DNA from: Prauserella halophila | GTDB lineage: Bacteria; Actinomycetota; Actinomycetes; Mycobacteriales; Pseudonocardiaceae | Direction: 5' to 3' | NCBI RefSeq assembly: GCF_024171895.1 | Contig: NZ_JAMTCQ010000012.1 | Location: 306,283-370,282, forward strand | Length of the DNA stretch: 64,000 bases | Shown here: positions 52,404 through 60,272 of the stretch, piece by piece | How the letters are laid out: each line of letters opens with the position of its first letter | How positions within the stretch are numbered: the first letter of the stretch is position 1 | Made by a program: the position numbers and the translations under genes | The notes under the pieces: generated by a model | Seen by the model: only the letters and a program-made list of their open reading frames with translations | Told to the model about the DNA's origin: nothing | Databases searched by the model: none

Positions 52404-54134
52404 GTGAACCCTTCCACCGCGCAGGCGAGGGTCATCGTCGACGAGCTGGTGCGCAACACCGTCTCGCACGTCGTGCTGTGCCCCGGGTCGCGCAACGCGC
52501 CGCTGTCGCTCGCGCTGTCCGACGCGGAGACGGCGGGCAAGCTGACCCTGCACGTGCGCATCGACGAACGCGGCGCCGGATTCCTCGCACTGGGGATCGC
52601 GGCCCGCACCGGACGTCCCGTCGCGCTCGTGTGCACCTCGGGGACGGCGGCGGCCAACTTCCACCCCGCGGTGCTCGAAGCCGACCGCGCCGGGGTGCCG
52701 CTGATCGTGCTCACCGCCGACCGGCCGCCGGAACTGCGCGCGGCCGGCGCGAACCAGGTGATCGACCAGCAACGCCTCTACGGCGGTGCGGTGCGCTACT
52801 TCGACGAGCTCGCCGTCGCCGAAGCCCGCGCGGGGCAGAACGCCTACTGGCGCAGTCAGGTCTGCCGCGCCTGGAACGCGGCCTACGGCGAGTGGCGGTG
52901 CGGCCCGGTCCACCTGAACGTGCCCTTCCGCGAACCCCTCGTGCCCGCCGCGGGCGACGACAGTGGCGGGGCGTCGGGCGGTGTCTCCGTCGGCTCGGTG
53001 GGCGGTGTCTCCGCCGGCTCCGAGTGGTACGAACCTCTCGACGGCAGGCCCCGCGGCGCGCGTTGGACCGAGCTGCCCGAGTACGGCGCCCTGCCGTCGT
53101 TCGTGATGCCGTCCACGCGGCAGGGCCTGGTCATCGCCTGCGACGCCGGGGTGCACGCGGCGAGCGAATGGGCCGCCGAACACGGCTGGCCGGTGCTGTC
53201 GGAGACCGGCGGCCTCGGGCTGGGCGGCGACACGGCGATCCCCGGCGGGCCGTGGCTGCTGGGCGTCGAGGAGTTCCTGGCCGAACACAAACCGGAACAG
53301 GTGCTGTGCATCGGCAGGCCGACGGTGTTTCGCCAGGTGCAGCGGCTGCTGTCGGATCCGGCCGTCGAGGTGCTGCTCGTGCGCCCCGATTCCGACTGGC
53401 CCGCGCCGGCCCACAACGTGCGCCAGGTGGGGCAGTGGTTCGACGCGCCGACGAAACCGTCCGACCCGGAGTGGCTCGCGCGCTGGCAGTGCGCCGACGC
53501 CGCGGCGGTCGAGGCGGTCCACGACACGCTCGCGCGCGAGCCGTGGCCCAGCGGACTGCGGGTCGCCGAGGAACTGGTGCACGGCCTGCCGCGGGATTCG
53601 CTGCTCGTGGTCGGCTCGTCGAACCCGGCGCGCGACGTCGCGCTCGTCGGTGGCAGGCGGCCCGACGTCCTCGTGCACCGCAACCGCGGAGTGGCGGGCA
53701 TCGACGGCACCGTGTCGACCGCCGTCGGCGCCGCGAGTGTGCACCGCGGGCCGTCGTACGCGCTGCTCGGCGACCTGACGTTCCTGCACGACAGCAACGG
53801 CCTGCTCATCGGTCCCGCCGAGGACCGTCCCGACCTGGCGATCATCGTCGTGAACGACGACGGCGGCGGCATTTTCTCGCTGCTGGAGCAGGGCGCGCCG
53901 GAACACCGCGACGGGTTCGAGCGGATCTTCGGCACCCCGCACGGCGCCGACCTCGGCGCGCTGTGCGCGGCCTACGGGGTGCCGTACCGCCGAGCGGGCG
54001 ACCTCGAGGAGTTCCGCGCCGCGCTGGCGCCCGAACCGGGGCTGCGGGTCATCGAGGTGCGGGCCGACCGGAGCCGTCACCGCGAGCTGCACGCCGCGCT
54101 GCGCGATGCGGTGACGGCGGCCGTCTCCGGCTGA
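52404..54134 (+). CDS. menD: 2-succinyl-5-enolpyruvyl-6-hydroxy-3-cyclohexene-1-carboxylate synthase
   Basis: 576-residue thiamine-diphosphate enzyme of menaquinone synthesis. The N-terminal domain has VLCPGSRNAPLSLAL and RIDERGAGFLALG (ThDP glutamate) and TSGTAAANFHPAV. The C-terminal domain has the ThDP/Mg motif in LLGDLTFLHDSNGLL ... VVNDDGGGIFS. A Gly/Ser/Val linker (SGGVSVGSVGGVSAGS) around residue 190-210 is another in-frame repeat. GTG 52404 follows GAGGGGG. Confidence 0.95.
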   Translation: MNPSTAQARVIVDELVRNTVSHVVLCPGSRNAPLSLALSDAETAGKLTLHVRIDERGAGFLALGIAARTGRPVALVCTSGTAAANFHPAVLEADRAGVPLIVLTADRPPELRAAGANQVIDQQRLYGGAVRYFDELAVAEARAGQNAYWRSQVCRAWNAAYGEWRCGPVHLNVPFREPLVPAAGDDSGGASGGVSVGSVGGVSAGSEWYEPLDGRPRGARWTELPEYGALPSFVMPSTRQGLVIACDAGVHAASEWAAEHGWPVLSETGGLGLGGDTAIPGGPWLLGVEEFLAEHKPEQVLCIGRPTVFRQVQRLLSDPAVEVLLVRPDSDWPAPAHNVRQVGQWFDAPTKPSDPEWLARWQCADAAAVEAVHDTLAREPWPSGLRVAEELVHGLPRDSLLVVGSSNPARDVALVGGRRPDVLVHRNRGVAGIDGTVSTAVGAASVHRGPSYALLGDLTFLHDSNGLLIGPAEDRPDLAIIVVNDDGGGIFSLLEQGAPEHRDGFERIFGTPHGADLGALCAAYGVPYRRAGDLEEFRAALAPEPGLRVIEVRADRSRHRELHAALRDAVTAAVSG

Positions 54135-54262
54135 GCCGGCAGTGCAGCGTGGTCGTAATCGTTTCCCGTCCTGGCGCGCTGTGCGTGCCCTGGTGGGTGC
54201 CGAGCCGGTGGTGGTCGCCTCTCCGGCGCGGGTGGTGGACGGAGACGGGCGGGAGGGAGAAC

Positions 54263-54268
54263 TAGGAT
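54263..54268 (+). promoter_or_regulatory. -10 box TAGGAT for leaderless DUF3592 gene
   Basis: TAGGAT, CCCGGGC (7 nt), GTG 54276. Confidence 0.5.
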
Positions 54269-54275
54269 CCCGGGC

Positions 54276-54746
54276 GTGACCGCTTCCGATCCGCGCAGGC
54301 AACGTGCGTGGCGTATCGGCGCGTGGGTCGTGCTCGGCCTCGCGCTGCTGATCACCCTCGAATGCGCTGTGCTGTCCGCGGGTGCGTGGGTCAACGACCG
54401 CGACATCGCCGAGAACCACGGCGCCGCCGTCGCCCAGGTCGAGCAGGTCACGTGGGATCGCACCCTCATCCGCTTCGACACCCCCGACGGCGAATCGCAC
54501 AACCCCGACCTCGGCGTGCTGTACCCGCAGGGGCTGAGCCAGGGGCAGCTCGTGCGCGTCGAGTACGACACCACCGAGCCGGACCTGGTGAAGGTCGCGG
54601 GCCGCACGTGGGTGCTCACGCTGCTGCCGACGGGCACGACCGCGCTGTTCACGTGGCTGGTCGCCGGGCCGTTGCTGTGGCTGCTGCGACGGCAGGCGGG
54701 CGGGCGCATCGCGCCGCACCGTCGCCGCAGGCAGGCCGCGGCCTGA
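54276..54746 (+). CDS. DUF3592 membrane protein (Rv0556-like)
   Basis: 156 residues: a helix at about 15-38, an extracytoplasmic beta domain (GAAVAQVEQVTWDRTLIRFD ... VRVEYDTTEPDLVKV), a second helix at about 115-138 and a basic end. It follows menD as Rv0556 follows menD in M. tuberculosis. Function unknown. Confidence 0.88.
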   Translation: MTASDPRRQRAWRIGAWVVLGLALLITLECAVLSAGAWVNDRDIAENHGAAVAQVEQVTWDRTLIRFDTPDGESHNPDLGVLYPQGLSQGQLVRVEYDTTEPDLVKVAGRTWVLTLLPTGTTALFTWLVAGPLLWLLRRQAGGRIAPHRRRRQAAA

Positions 54747-54823
54747 CATCGTCGCGTCGGGCTCTGCCGCGCACCACGTGGACAACCGCACGACCCGAGC
54801 CCGGCCCGCCGGCCGGCGGGCCG

Positions 54824-55651
54824 TCACTCCCGGCAGCTCGACCACCAGGAGAGGACCTCGTCGGCCACGTCAGGGGCCGCCACGAGGACCCCGTCGGGCG
54901 GCAGCACCGCGGTGCCGCCGCGGCGGTCGAGCACGACGGCGCCCGCTTCGACGGCCACTCCGAGCGCACCCGCGATGTCCCATTCGCGGTATCCGTGCAG
55001 TACGGCGGCGACCGCGTGCCCCAGCGCGACCTGTGTGACCGCGAGTGCCGACGAACCGAGCACGCGGGTGCCGGTGTGGGCGGCCGCCGCGCTGTCGAGG
55101 AACCGTGACAGGCCCGGCCACGCATTACCGCCGCTGAGCTCGGTGCACACGATCGAGCCCGCCGTCCTGGTACGTCCCGGCACCTGGACGAGCGTGCCGT
55201 TGGCGCGGGCCCCGCGGCCGCGCCCCGCGGTGTAGATCTGCCCCCGGTACGGGTCCGCCACCACACCGACGACCGGACCGTCCGCGTCGACCAGCGCGAG
55301 GCTGTAGGAGCACCACGGAATGCCCGCCACGTAGTTGGCCGTGCCGTCCACCGGATCGACCACCCAGCGGTACTCGGCCCCGTCAGCGCCCGTGTCGTCG
55401 TCGTACTCCTCGCCGACCACCGGGATGCCGGGAAACTCCGCGGCCAGCACGCGGCGAGTGTGCCGTTCCAGGGTGCGGTCGGTGTCGGTGACCCAGTCGA
55501 ATGGCGATTCCTTCGTGGTCGGCCGTGCGCCGCGGCCCGCTGTCGCGGTGATCACGTCGGTGGCGTCGGTGGCGAGGCGGCCTGCCACTTCCAGTGCGCG
55601 GGAGAGCAGTCCGGGGTCGACCGTGCGCAGCGTTCGGGACGAGAGGGTCAT
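54824..55651 (-). CDS. Inositol monophosphatase family protein
   Basis: 275 residues. Metal-binding motifs: VVGEEYDDD, WVVDPVDGTANYV and REWDIAGALGVAVEAGAVV. It removes phosphate from inositol-1-phosphate or a related substrate (histidinol phosphate is an alternative in this family). ATG 55651 follows TGGAGC. The neighbouring mannosyltransferase fits inositol lipid metabolism. Confidence 0.9.
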   Translation of the reverse strand: MTLSSRTLRTVDPGLLSRALEVAGRLATDATDVITATAGRGARPTTKESPFDWVTDTDRTLERHTRRVLAAEFPGIPVVGEEYDDDTGADGAEYRWVVDPVDGTANYVAGIPWCSYSLALVDADGPVVGVVADPYRGQIYTAGRGRGARANGTLVQVPGRTRTAGSIVCTELSGGNAWPGLSRFLDSAAAAHTGTRVLGSSALAVTQVALGHAVAAVLHGYREWDIAGALGVAVEAGAVVLDRRGGTAVLPPDGVLVAAPDVADEVLSWWSSCRE

Positions 55652-55749
55652 GCCGCTCCAATGTGGCGGCGGCGAGTGACCTGCGTGCGACGTGCAGGTG
55701 ACACCCCACCCGCGATCCGACGACGACTCGACCGAGGGACGCCACGTCG

Positions 55750-55785
55750 TGCCCCGAAGGGCACCTTCGGGGCGCTCAAAGCCCC
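55750..55785. repeat. Family D palindrome plus a half copy
   Basis: GCCCCGAAGG/CCTTCGGGGC at 55751-55773, then GCCCCGAATCTTCCCC at 55781. The remaining 55652-55958 spacer has short GGCGACGGC/CACCGGCGAC repeats and no gene. Confidence 0.8.
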
Positions 55786-55958
55786 GAATCTTCCCCTCGT
55801 GACGGGCCGCTCCTCCCGTGACGGTGCCTCTCCGGCGACGGCTGCACCGGCGACGACGGCACCGGGCATACGGCACCGGCGACAGTGTTCGGCGCGCGTT
55901 CCCCGGCGCGTTACGCGGGAGTGGCGGGACGGCCGCCGGAGCCGGGAACGCTGGGCCC

Positions 55959-57077
55959 GTGCGCGTTGCCATCGTCACCGAGAGCTTCCTGCCGCAGGTC
56001 AACGGCGTGACCAACTCCGTGCTGCGGGTCGTGGAGTACCTGACGTCCCGCGGTGACGACGTGCTGGTCGTCGCGCCGGGTGCCGGACCCGAGGAGTACT
56101 GCGGCGCGCCGGTCGTGCGGGTGCCCGCCGTGGACCTGCCGGTGGTCGACACCCTGCCGGTGGGCGTGCCGACGCGCACGGTGCTGACGGCGCTGGCGGC
56201 CTTCGGTCCGGACGTGGTGCATCTGGCGTCGCCGTTCGTGGTGGGTGCGCGCGGGCTGGCAGCCGCCCGCCGACTCGGCGTGCCGACGGTTGCGGTGTAC
56301 CAGACCGACATCCCCGGATTCGCCGAGGCGTACGGGCTCGGGCTCGGCGCAAGGGCGGCGTGGCGGTGGGTGCGCAGGCTGCATTCGCGGGCCGATCGCA
56401 CCCTCGCGCCGTCGTCGGACTCGGCACACCAGCTGCGGCTGCACGGCGTTCCGCGGGTGCATCGCTGGGGACGTGGGGTGGACCTCGAGCGGTTCGACCC
56501 CGCCCACGCCGACGCGGACCTGCGTGCCGAGCTGGCCCCGGACGGCGAACTGCTCATCGGCTTCGTCGGCAGGCTCGCCCCGGAGAAGGAGGTCGGCAGG
56601 CTCGCCGCGCTCGCGGCTGTTCCCGGGGTGCGGGTGGTGATCGTCGGCGACGGCCCGGAACGCGAATCGCTGCGCGAGGCGCTGCCCGGTGCGGTGTTCC
56701 TCGGGGTGCGCTACGGCGACGAGCTCGCCCGCAGCTACGCGAGCCTCGACGTGTTCGTCCACACCGGACCGCACGAGACGTTCTGCCAGACCGTGCAGGA
56801 GGCGATGGCCTCGGGCCTGCCGGTGATCGCACCGGCCGCGGGCGGCCCGCGCGACCTCGTCGACCACGGCTCGACCGGGTACCTGCTGCCCCCGGAGCCT
56901 GATGCGTTCGCCCACATGCTGCCCGGCGTGCTCGACCTGCTGCGCGATCCGGACCGGCGCAGACGGCTGGGGGAGGCGGGCCGCACCGCGGTGCTCGGCC
57001 GCACCTGGCCCGCCGTCTGCGGGAAACTGGTGGGCCATTACGACGCGGTCCGCGGCCAGATCCTGCGAGCGGCGTGA
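55959..57077 (+). CDS. GT4 mannosyltransferase (Rv0557/MgtA-like)
   Basis: 372-residue GT-B enzyme. [20 protein letters not shown] is the N-terminal loop; [27 protein letters not shown] and the donor-binding [19 protein letters not shown] follow. The family transfers mannose from GDP-mannose to glycolipids in the PIM/lipomannan or glucuronyl-glycolipid pathways. The start is GTG 55959; no clear ribosome site, weak AACGCT upstream. Downstream, 57078-57242 is a plain promoter-like spacer. Confidence 0.9.
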   Translation: MRVAIVTESFLPQVNGVTNSVLRVVEYLTSRGDDVLVVAPGAGPEEYCGAPVVRVPAVDLPVVDTLPVGVPTRTVLTALAAFGPDVVHLASPFVVGARGLAAARRLGVPTVAVYQTDIPGFAEAYGLGLGARAAWRWVRRLHSRADRTLAPSSDSAHQLRLHGVPRVHRWGRGVDLERFDPAHADADLRAELAPDGELLIGFVGRLAPEKEVGRLAALAAVPGVRVVIVGDGPERESLREALPGAVFLGVRYGDELARSYASLDVFVHTGPHETFCQTVQEAMASGLPVIAPAAGGPRDLVDHGSTGYLLPPEPDAFAHMLPGVLDLLRDPDRRRRLGEAGRTAVLGRTWPAVCGKLVGHYDAVRGQILRAA

Positions 57078-57242
57078 GGACGTCCCGCACGCGCGGGTGC
57101 GGCGATCCGGTGTGAGCGTCCGGTCGGTCGGGGATCGCTGTGATTCAGCTCGCTGATCAGGTATTTTCCTCCCGGAGTGTCAGCTCTCCGTTACGCTGGG
57201 CTGCTGCACGACCTGAGGTGAGCAACGGGGGAGGGTTCGGAC

Positions 57243-57797
57243 ATGTCCCAGGGCAACGACGGCGGTGCCGGTGCGTTCGCCGGTGCCGAAGCCAGTGGCG
57301 AAGTCAGTATCGAAGGCAGTACAAGCGGCAGTGGCGAAGCCAGTACGAGGGGCAGTGGCGAAGCGAGTACGAGCGGCGGCAGCTTCTGGGACCAGGCGAT
57401 GTTCGCGGTGAAGGGCGACAAAGGATCCGCGACTGCCGAGGGTTGGCTGAAGGGCGACGTGACCTCCGGTCCGGGTTCCGGGGGATTCGAGATGGACCCG
57501 GAGAGCGCCGAAGACATGGTCAAGCAGGCCAAGTCGATCGCGATGGAGATGCAGGAGCAGTATCTCAAAGCTGAAGGATTGATCAAAAGCGAGCCGCCCG
57601 CCAAAGACCCCGGTAGTGAGGCGTTCCAGTCGGTCGCGGTCCCGATGTTCGGTCTCGGTGCTGACAGTGTCAAGGCGCAGTGGCAGCGCTATACCGACAT
57701 CGCGGTGAAGCTGGAGAAGGCGCTCGAGATCTATAACGAGACGGACGAGCAGGCGGGCAAGGACGCGAAGAAGTCCAGCGGAGGGCTGCTCGGTTGA
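57243..57797 (+). CDS. WXG-like/ESX-associated protein, full-length copy
   Basis: 184 residues. It starts after GGGGGAGGG. The first 45 residues are SGEAST-type repeats. The rest is helical: VKQAKSIAMEMQEQYLKAEG, then QRYTDIAVKLEKALEIYNET, ending KDAKKSSGGLLG. Proteins of this kind precede DUF3558 lipoproteins in Pseudonocardiaceae ESX loci. Its last ~38 residues are repeated in two truncated downstream copies. Overlaps the lipoprotein gene (TTGA). Confidence 0.75.
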   Translation: MSQGNDGGAGAFAGAEASGEVSIEGSTSGSGEASTRGSGEASTSGGSFWDQAMFAVKGDKGSATAEGWLKGDVTSGPGSGGFEMDPESAEDMVKQAKSIAMEMQEQYLKAEGLIKSEPPAKDPGSEAFQSVAVPMFGLGADSVKAQWQRYTDIAVKLEKALEIYNETDEQAGKDAKKSSGGLLG

Positions 57798-58438
57798 AGT
57801 ACGTGGTCAGGGCCGCGGCGTTGGCCGCCGTGGCGATGGTGGCGACGGCGTGCGGGAGTGAGTCCGACGGTCAGCCGCAGCCGGAGCCTTCCAGCCCGGC
57901 GGAATCGACTACGTCGGCAGCTCCGAGCAGCGCCGCGGACGACGACCGGGAGCTGCCGCACAGCGGGGCACCCGCCGTGAAAAACCCGCTCCCGAAGTCC
58001 GTCCTCGACGGTGACCCGTGTACCGATGCGCTGACGAAGGCCCAGGTGAAGGAGTTCCTCGGGGGTGCGGCCACGAGTGACGATGCAGACGAGCCGAGAC
58101 TGGGACCAGGGTGTAGCTGGTCGAACCAGGACACTTTGGCCTCATTCGTCCTGAACTACGACGTTGCGGATGGTCAGGGCTTGAGCGGCGCGTATGCCAA
58201 CGCCAAACGGCGGAGGGAATTCAACGAGATCGAGCCTTTCGAGGGTTTTCCCGCGGTGCAGTACCACGAGAGCGACGTGGACCGCACATGCACCACTGTG
58301 GTCGGGCTCGCAGATGAGTACGGATTGGTCATGTCGTTAGCCATCGGCCCCAATCGCGCTGAAGAGGTCCAGGACCCGTGTGACGCGGGTCGCATGGTGA
58401 TGGAACGTGTCGTCGGCAATCTGAAGGCGAAGGCCTGA
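57794..58438 (+). CDS. DUF3558 lipoprotein, copy 1
   Basis: 214 residues; TTG start overlapping the previous stop. Signal peptide with lipobox ATAC (Cys20), a Ser/Pro/Ala linker, then the DUF3558-type domain with two conserved Cys pairs (DGDPCTDAL, GPGCSWSNQD, DRTCTTVVG, DPCDAGRMV). Expected to sit on the outer face of the membrane. Function unknown; the family is common in ESX loci. Confidence 0.85.
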   Translation: MKYVVRAAALAAVAMVATACGSESDGQPQPEPSSPAESTTSAAPSSAADDDRELPHSGAPAVKNPLPKSVLDGDPCTDALTKAQVKEFLGGAATSDDADEPRLGPGCSWSNQDTLASFVLNYDVADGQGLSGAYANAKRRREFNEIEPFEGFPAVQYHESDVDRTCTTVVGLADEYGLVMSLAIGPNRAEEVQDPCDAGRMVMERVVGNLKAKA

Positions 58439-58457
58439 ACCGTACGAATCTGGCCTG

Positions 58458-58670
58458 ATGCCGTCCCAGACGAAAGGCGTAGCGGGGACGCTGCTCGGTT
58501 CTGAGGAGGATCTGGCCGAGTCGGATGCGGCCGTGCGATTCGTGATCGCTGGGACGCAGCGCTACACCGACATCGCGGTGAAGTTGGAGAAGGCGCTCGA
58601 GGCCTACTACGAGACGGACGAGCAGGCGGGCAAGGACGCGAAGAAGTCCAGCGGAGGGCTGATCGATTGA
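58458..58670 (+). CDS. Truncated WXG-like copy 2
   Basis: 70 residues. The C-terminal 38 residues match the full-length protein (QRYTDIAVKLEKALEAYYET); the N-terminal 32 residues (SQTKGVAGTLLGSEEDLAES) are new and shared only with copy 3. Possibly a remnant kept to couple translation of the lipoprotein (TTGA overlap). Confidence 0.6.
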   Translation: MPSQTKGVAGTLLGSEEDLAESDAAVRFVIAGTQRYTDIAVKLEKALEAYYETDEQAGKDAKKSSGGLID

Positions 58671-59314
58671 GGTACCCGGTCAGGGCCGCGGCGTTGGCAG
58701 CTGTGGCCGTGGTGGCGACGGCCTGCTCGAGTGAGTCCGACGGCCAGGCGCAACCCCAGCCGTCCAGCCCGGCCGCGTCAACCGTGACGGCAGCGCCGAG
58801 TAGCGCCTCGGACGACCACCAGGAGCTGCCGCACAGCGGGGCGCCCGCCGTCACGAACCCGCTCCCGAAGTCGACCCTCAATGGCGACCCATGTGCAGAT
58901 GCCCTGACTGGCGGCCAGGCCGAGGAACTGCTGGGCGAAGGAGTCTCGGCTGAGCGGGATGACCTGGAGGAAATTGGTGTGGGCTGTTATTGGTCGAACC
59001 AAGATACGAGGGCGTCGTTCAGCCTTCGCTATGCAACAGCTGGAGGCGACGGGCTGAGTGCGGATTACGCCAATGCCAAACCCAAGATGGCCTTGTTCAA
59101 CGAGGTCGATCAAGTCGAGGGGTTCCCCGCTGTCCAATACAAGGAGAGCACGGATGATCTCATGTGCACGACTTCGGTCGGTCTGGCCGACGAATATTCC
59201 CTGATATCGACGTTGTCTGTGGGTACGAATGGAGCTGAGGAAGGCGACGATCCGTGCGAAGCGGGTCGCATGGTGATGGAACGTGTCGTCGGCAATCTGA
59301 AGGCGAAGGCCTGA
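58667..59314 (+). CDS. DUF3558 lipoprotein, copy 2
   Basis: 215 residues; lipobox ATAC, same Ser/Pro linker, Cys positions conserved (NGDPCADAL, GVGCYWSNQD, LMCTTSVG, DPCEAGRMV). The central domain has diverged clearly from copy 1 while the first 75 and last 20 residues are almost identical. Confidence 0.85.
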   Translation: MRYPVRAAALAAVAVVATACSSESDGQAQPQPSSPAASTVTAAPSSASDDHQELPHSGAPAVTNPLPKSTLNGDPCADALTGGQAEELLGEGVSAERDDLEEIGVGCYWSNQDTRASFSLRYATAGGDGLSADYANAKPKMALFNEVDQVEGFPAVQYKESTDDLMCTTSVGLADEYSLISTLSVGTNGAEEGDDPCEAGRMVMERVVGNLKAKA

Positions 59315-59333
59315 ATCGTACGAATCTGGCCTG

Positions 59334-59546
59334 ATGCCGTCCCAGACGAAAGGCGTAGCGGGGACGCTGCTCGGTTCTGAGGAGGATCTGGCCGAGTCGG
59401 ATGCGGCCGTGCGATTCGTGATCGCTGGGACGCAGCGCTACACCGACATCGCGGTGAAGCTGGAGAAGGCGCTCGAGGCCTACTACGAGACGGACGAGCA
59501 GGCGGGCGAGGACGCGAAGAAGTCCAGCGGAGGAATGTTCGGTTGA
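59334..59546 (+). CDS. Truncated WXG-like copy 3
   Basis: 70 residues, nearly identical to copy 2 (differences at K55E-like and the last residues, ending SSGGMFG). TTGA overlap with the third lipoprotein. Confidence 0.6.
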   Translation: MPSQTKGVAGTLLGSEEDLAESDAAVRFVIAGTQRYTDIAVKLEKALEAYYETDEQAGEDAKKSSGGMFG

Positions 59547-60193
59547 GGTGCCCGGTCAGGATCGCGGCGTTGGCTGCCGTGGCGATGGTGGCGACGGCGT
59601 GTTCGGGTGGTGAGTTCGACGGCCAGGCGCAGCCCCAGCCGTCCAGCCCGGCCGCGTCGACTGTGACTGCCGCCCCGAGTAGCGCCTCGGGCGACGCCCA
59701 GGAGCTGCCGCACAGCGGTGCGCCTGCCGTCACGAATCCGCTCCCGAGGTCCGTCCTCGATGGTGATCCGTGTAGCGATGCGTTGACGAAGGCCCAGGCC
59801 GAGAAGTTCTTCGGTGACGCCGTGACGAGCGAGGACGCCGACGAACCACGGCTGGGACCGGGGTGTCGCTGGTCGAACCAGGAGGCTCTGGCGGGGTTCA
59901 CGCTGAACTACGCCACTGCGACCGGTGGAGGACTCAGTACGGCCTACGCCAATATCAAGCCGCAGGCCGACCACTTCGCGGAGGTTGAACCCATTGACGG
60001 TTTTCCAGCAGTGCAGTACTGGCATAGCGACGACAAACGAACATGCTCGACCGTAGTCGGCATCTCGGACGAGTACGCCGTGATCATGACCTTGGGCGTC
60101 GGTTCCAAGAGTGCTGAGGAGGGCGACGATCCGTGTGAGGCTTCGCGCATCGTGATGGAACGGGTCGTGGGCAATCTGAAGGCGAAGGCCTGA
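59543..60193 (+). CDS. DUF3558 lipoprotein, copy 3
   Basis: 216 residues; lipobox ATAC. The domain has DGDPCSDAL, GPGCRWSNQE, KRTCSTVVG and DPCEASRIV. In the middle it is closer to copy 1 (EPRLGPGC, NYATA) than to copy 2. Confidence 0.85.
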   Translation: MRCPVRIAALAAVAMVATACSGGEFDGQAQPQPSSPAASTVTAAPSSASGDAQELPHSGAPAVTNPLPRSVLDGDPCSDALTKAQAEKFFGDAVTSEDADEPRLGPGCRWSNQEALAGFTLNYATATGGGLSTAYANIKPQADHFAEVEPIDGFPAVQYWHSDDKRTCSTVVGISDEYAVIMTLGVGSKSAEEGDDPCEASRIVMERVVGNLKAKA

Positions 60194-60272
60194 ACCGTAC
60201 GAATCTGGCATGATGTCCGTATCGAGGATTGCTGCGGGACGTCGAAGGGTCGCGGGGCATAGGGGGACCGTG

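Larger units (their letters stand above)
57688..60193. repeat. Tandem triplication of an 876-bp cassette
   Basis: Lipoprotein starts fall at 57794, 58667 and 59543 (873 and 876 bp apart). The junction 58385-58657 and its copy 59261-59533 differ at only a few positions over ~270 bp, far more alike than the lipoprotein middles. This suggests recent unequal exchange or gene conversion. The third copy's end (GGCGAAGGCCTGAACCGTAC...) repeats the same junction before the PPE-like gene. Confidence 0.9.
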
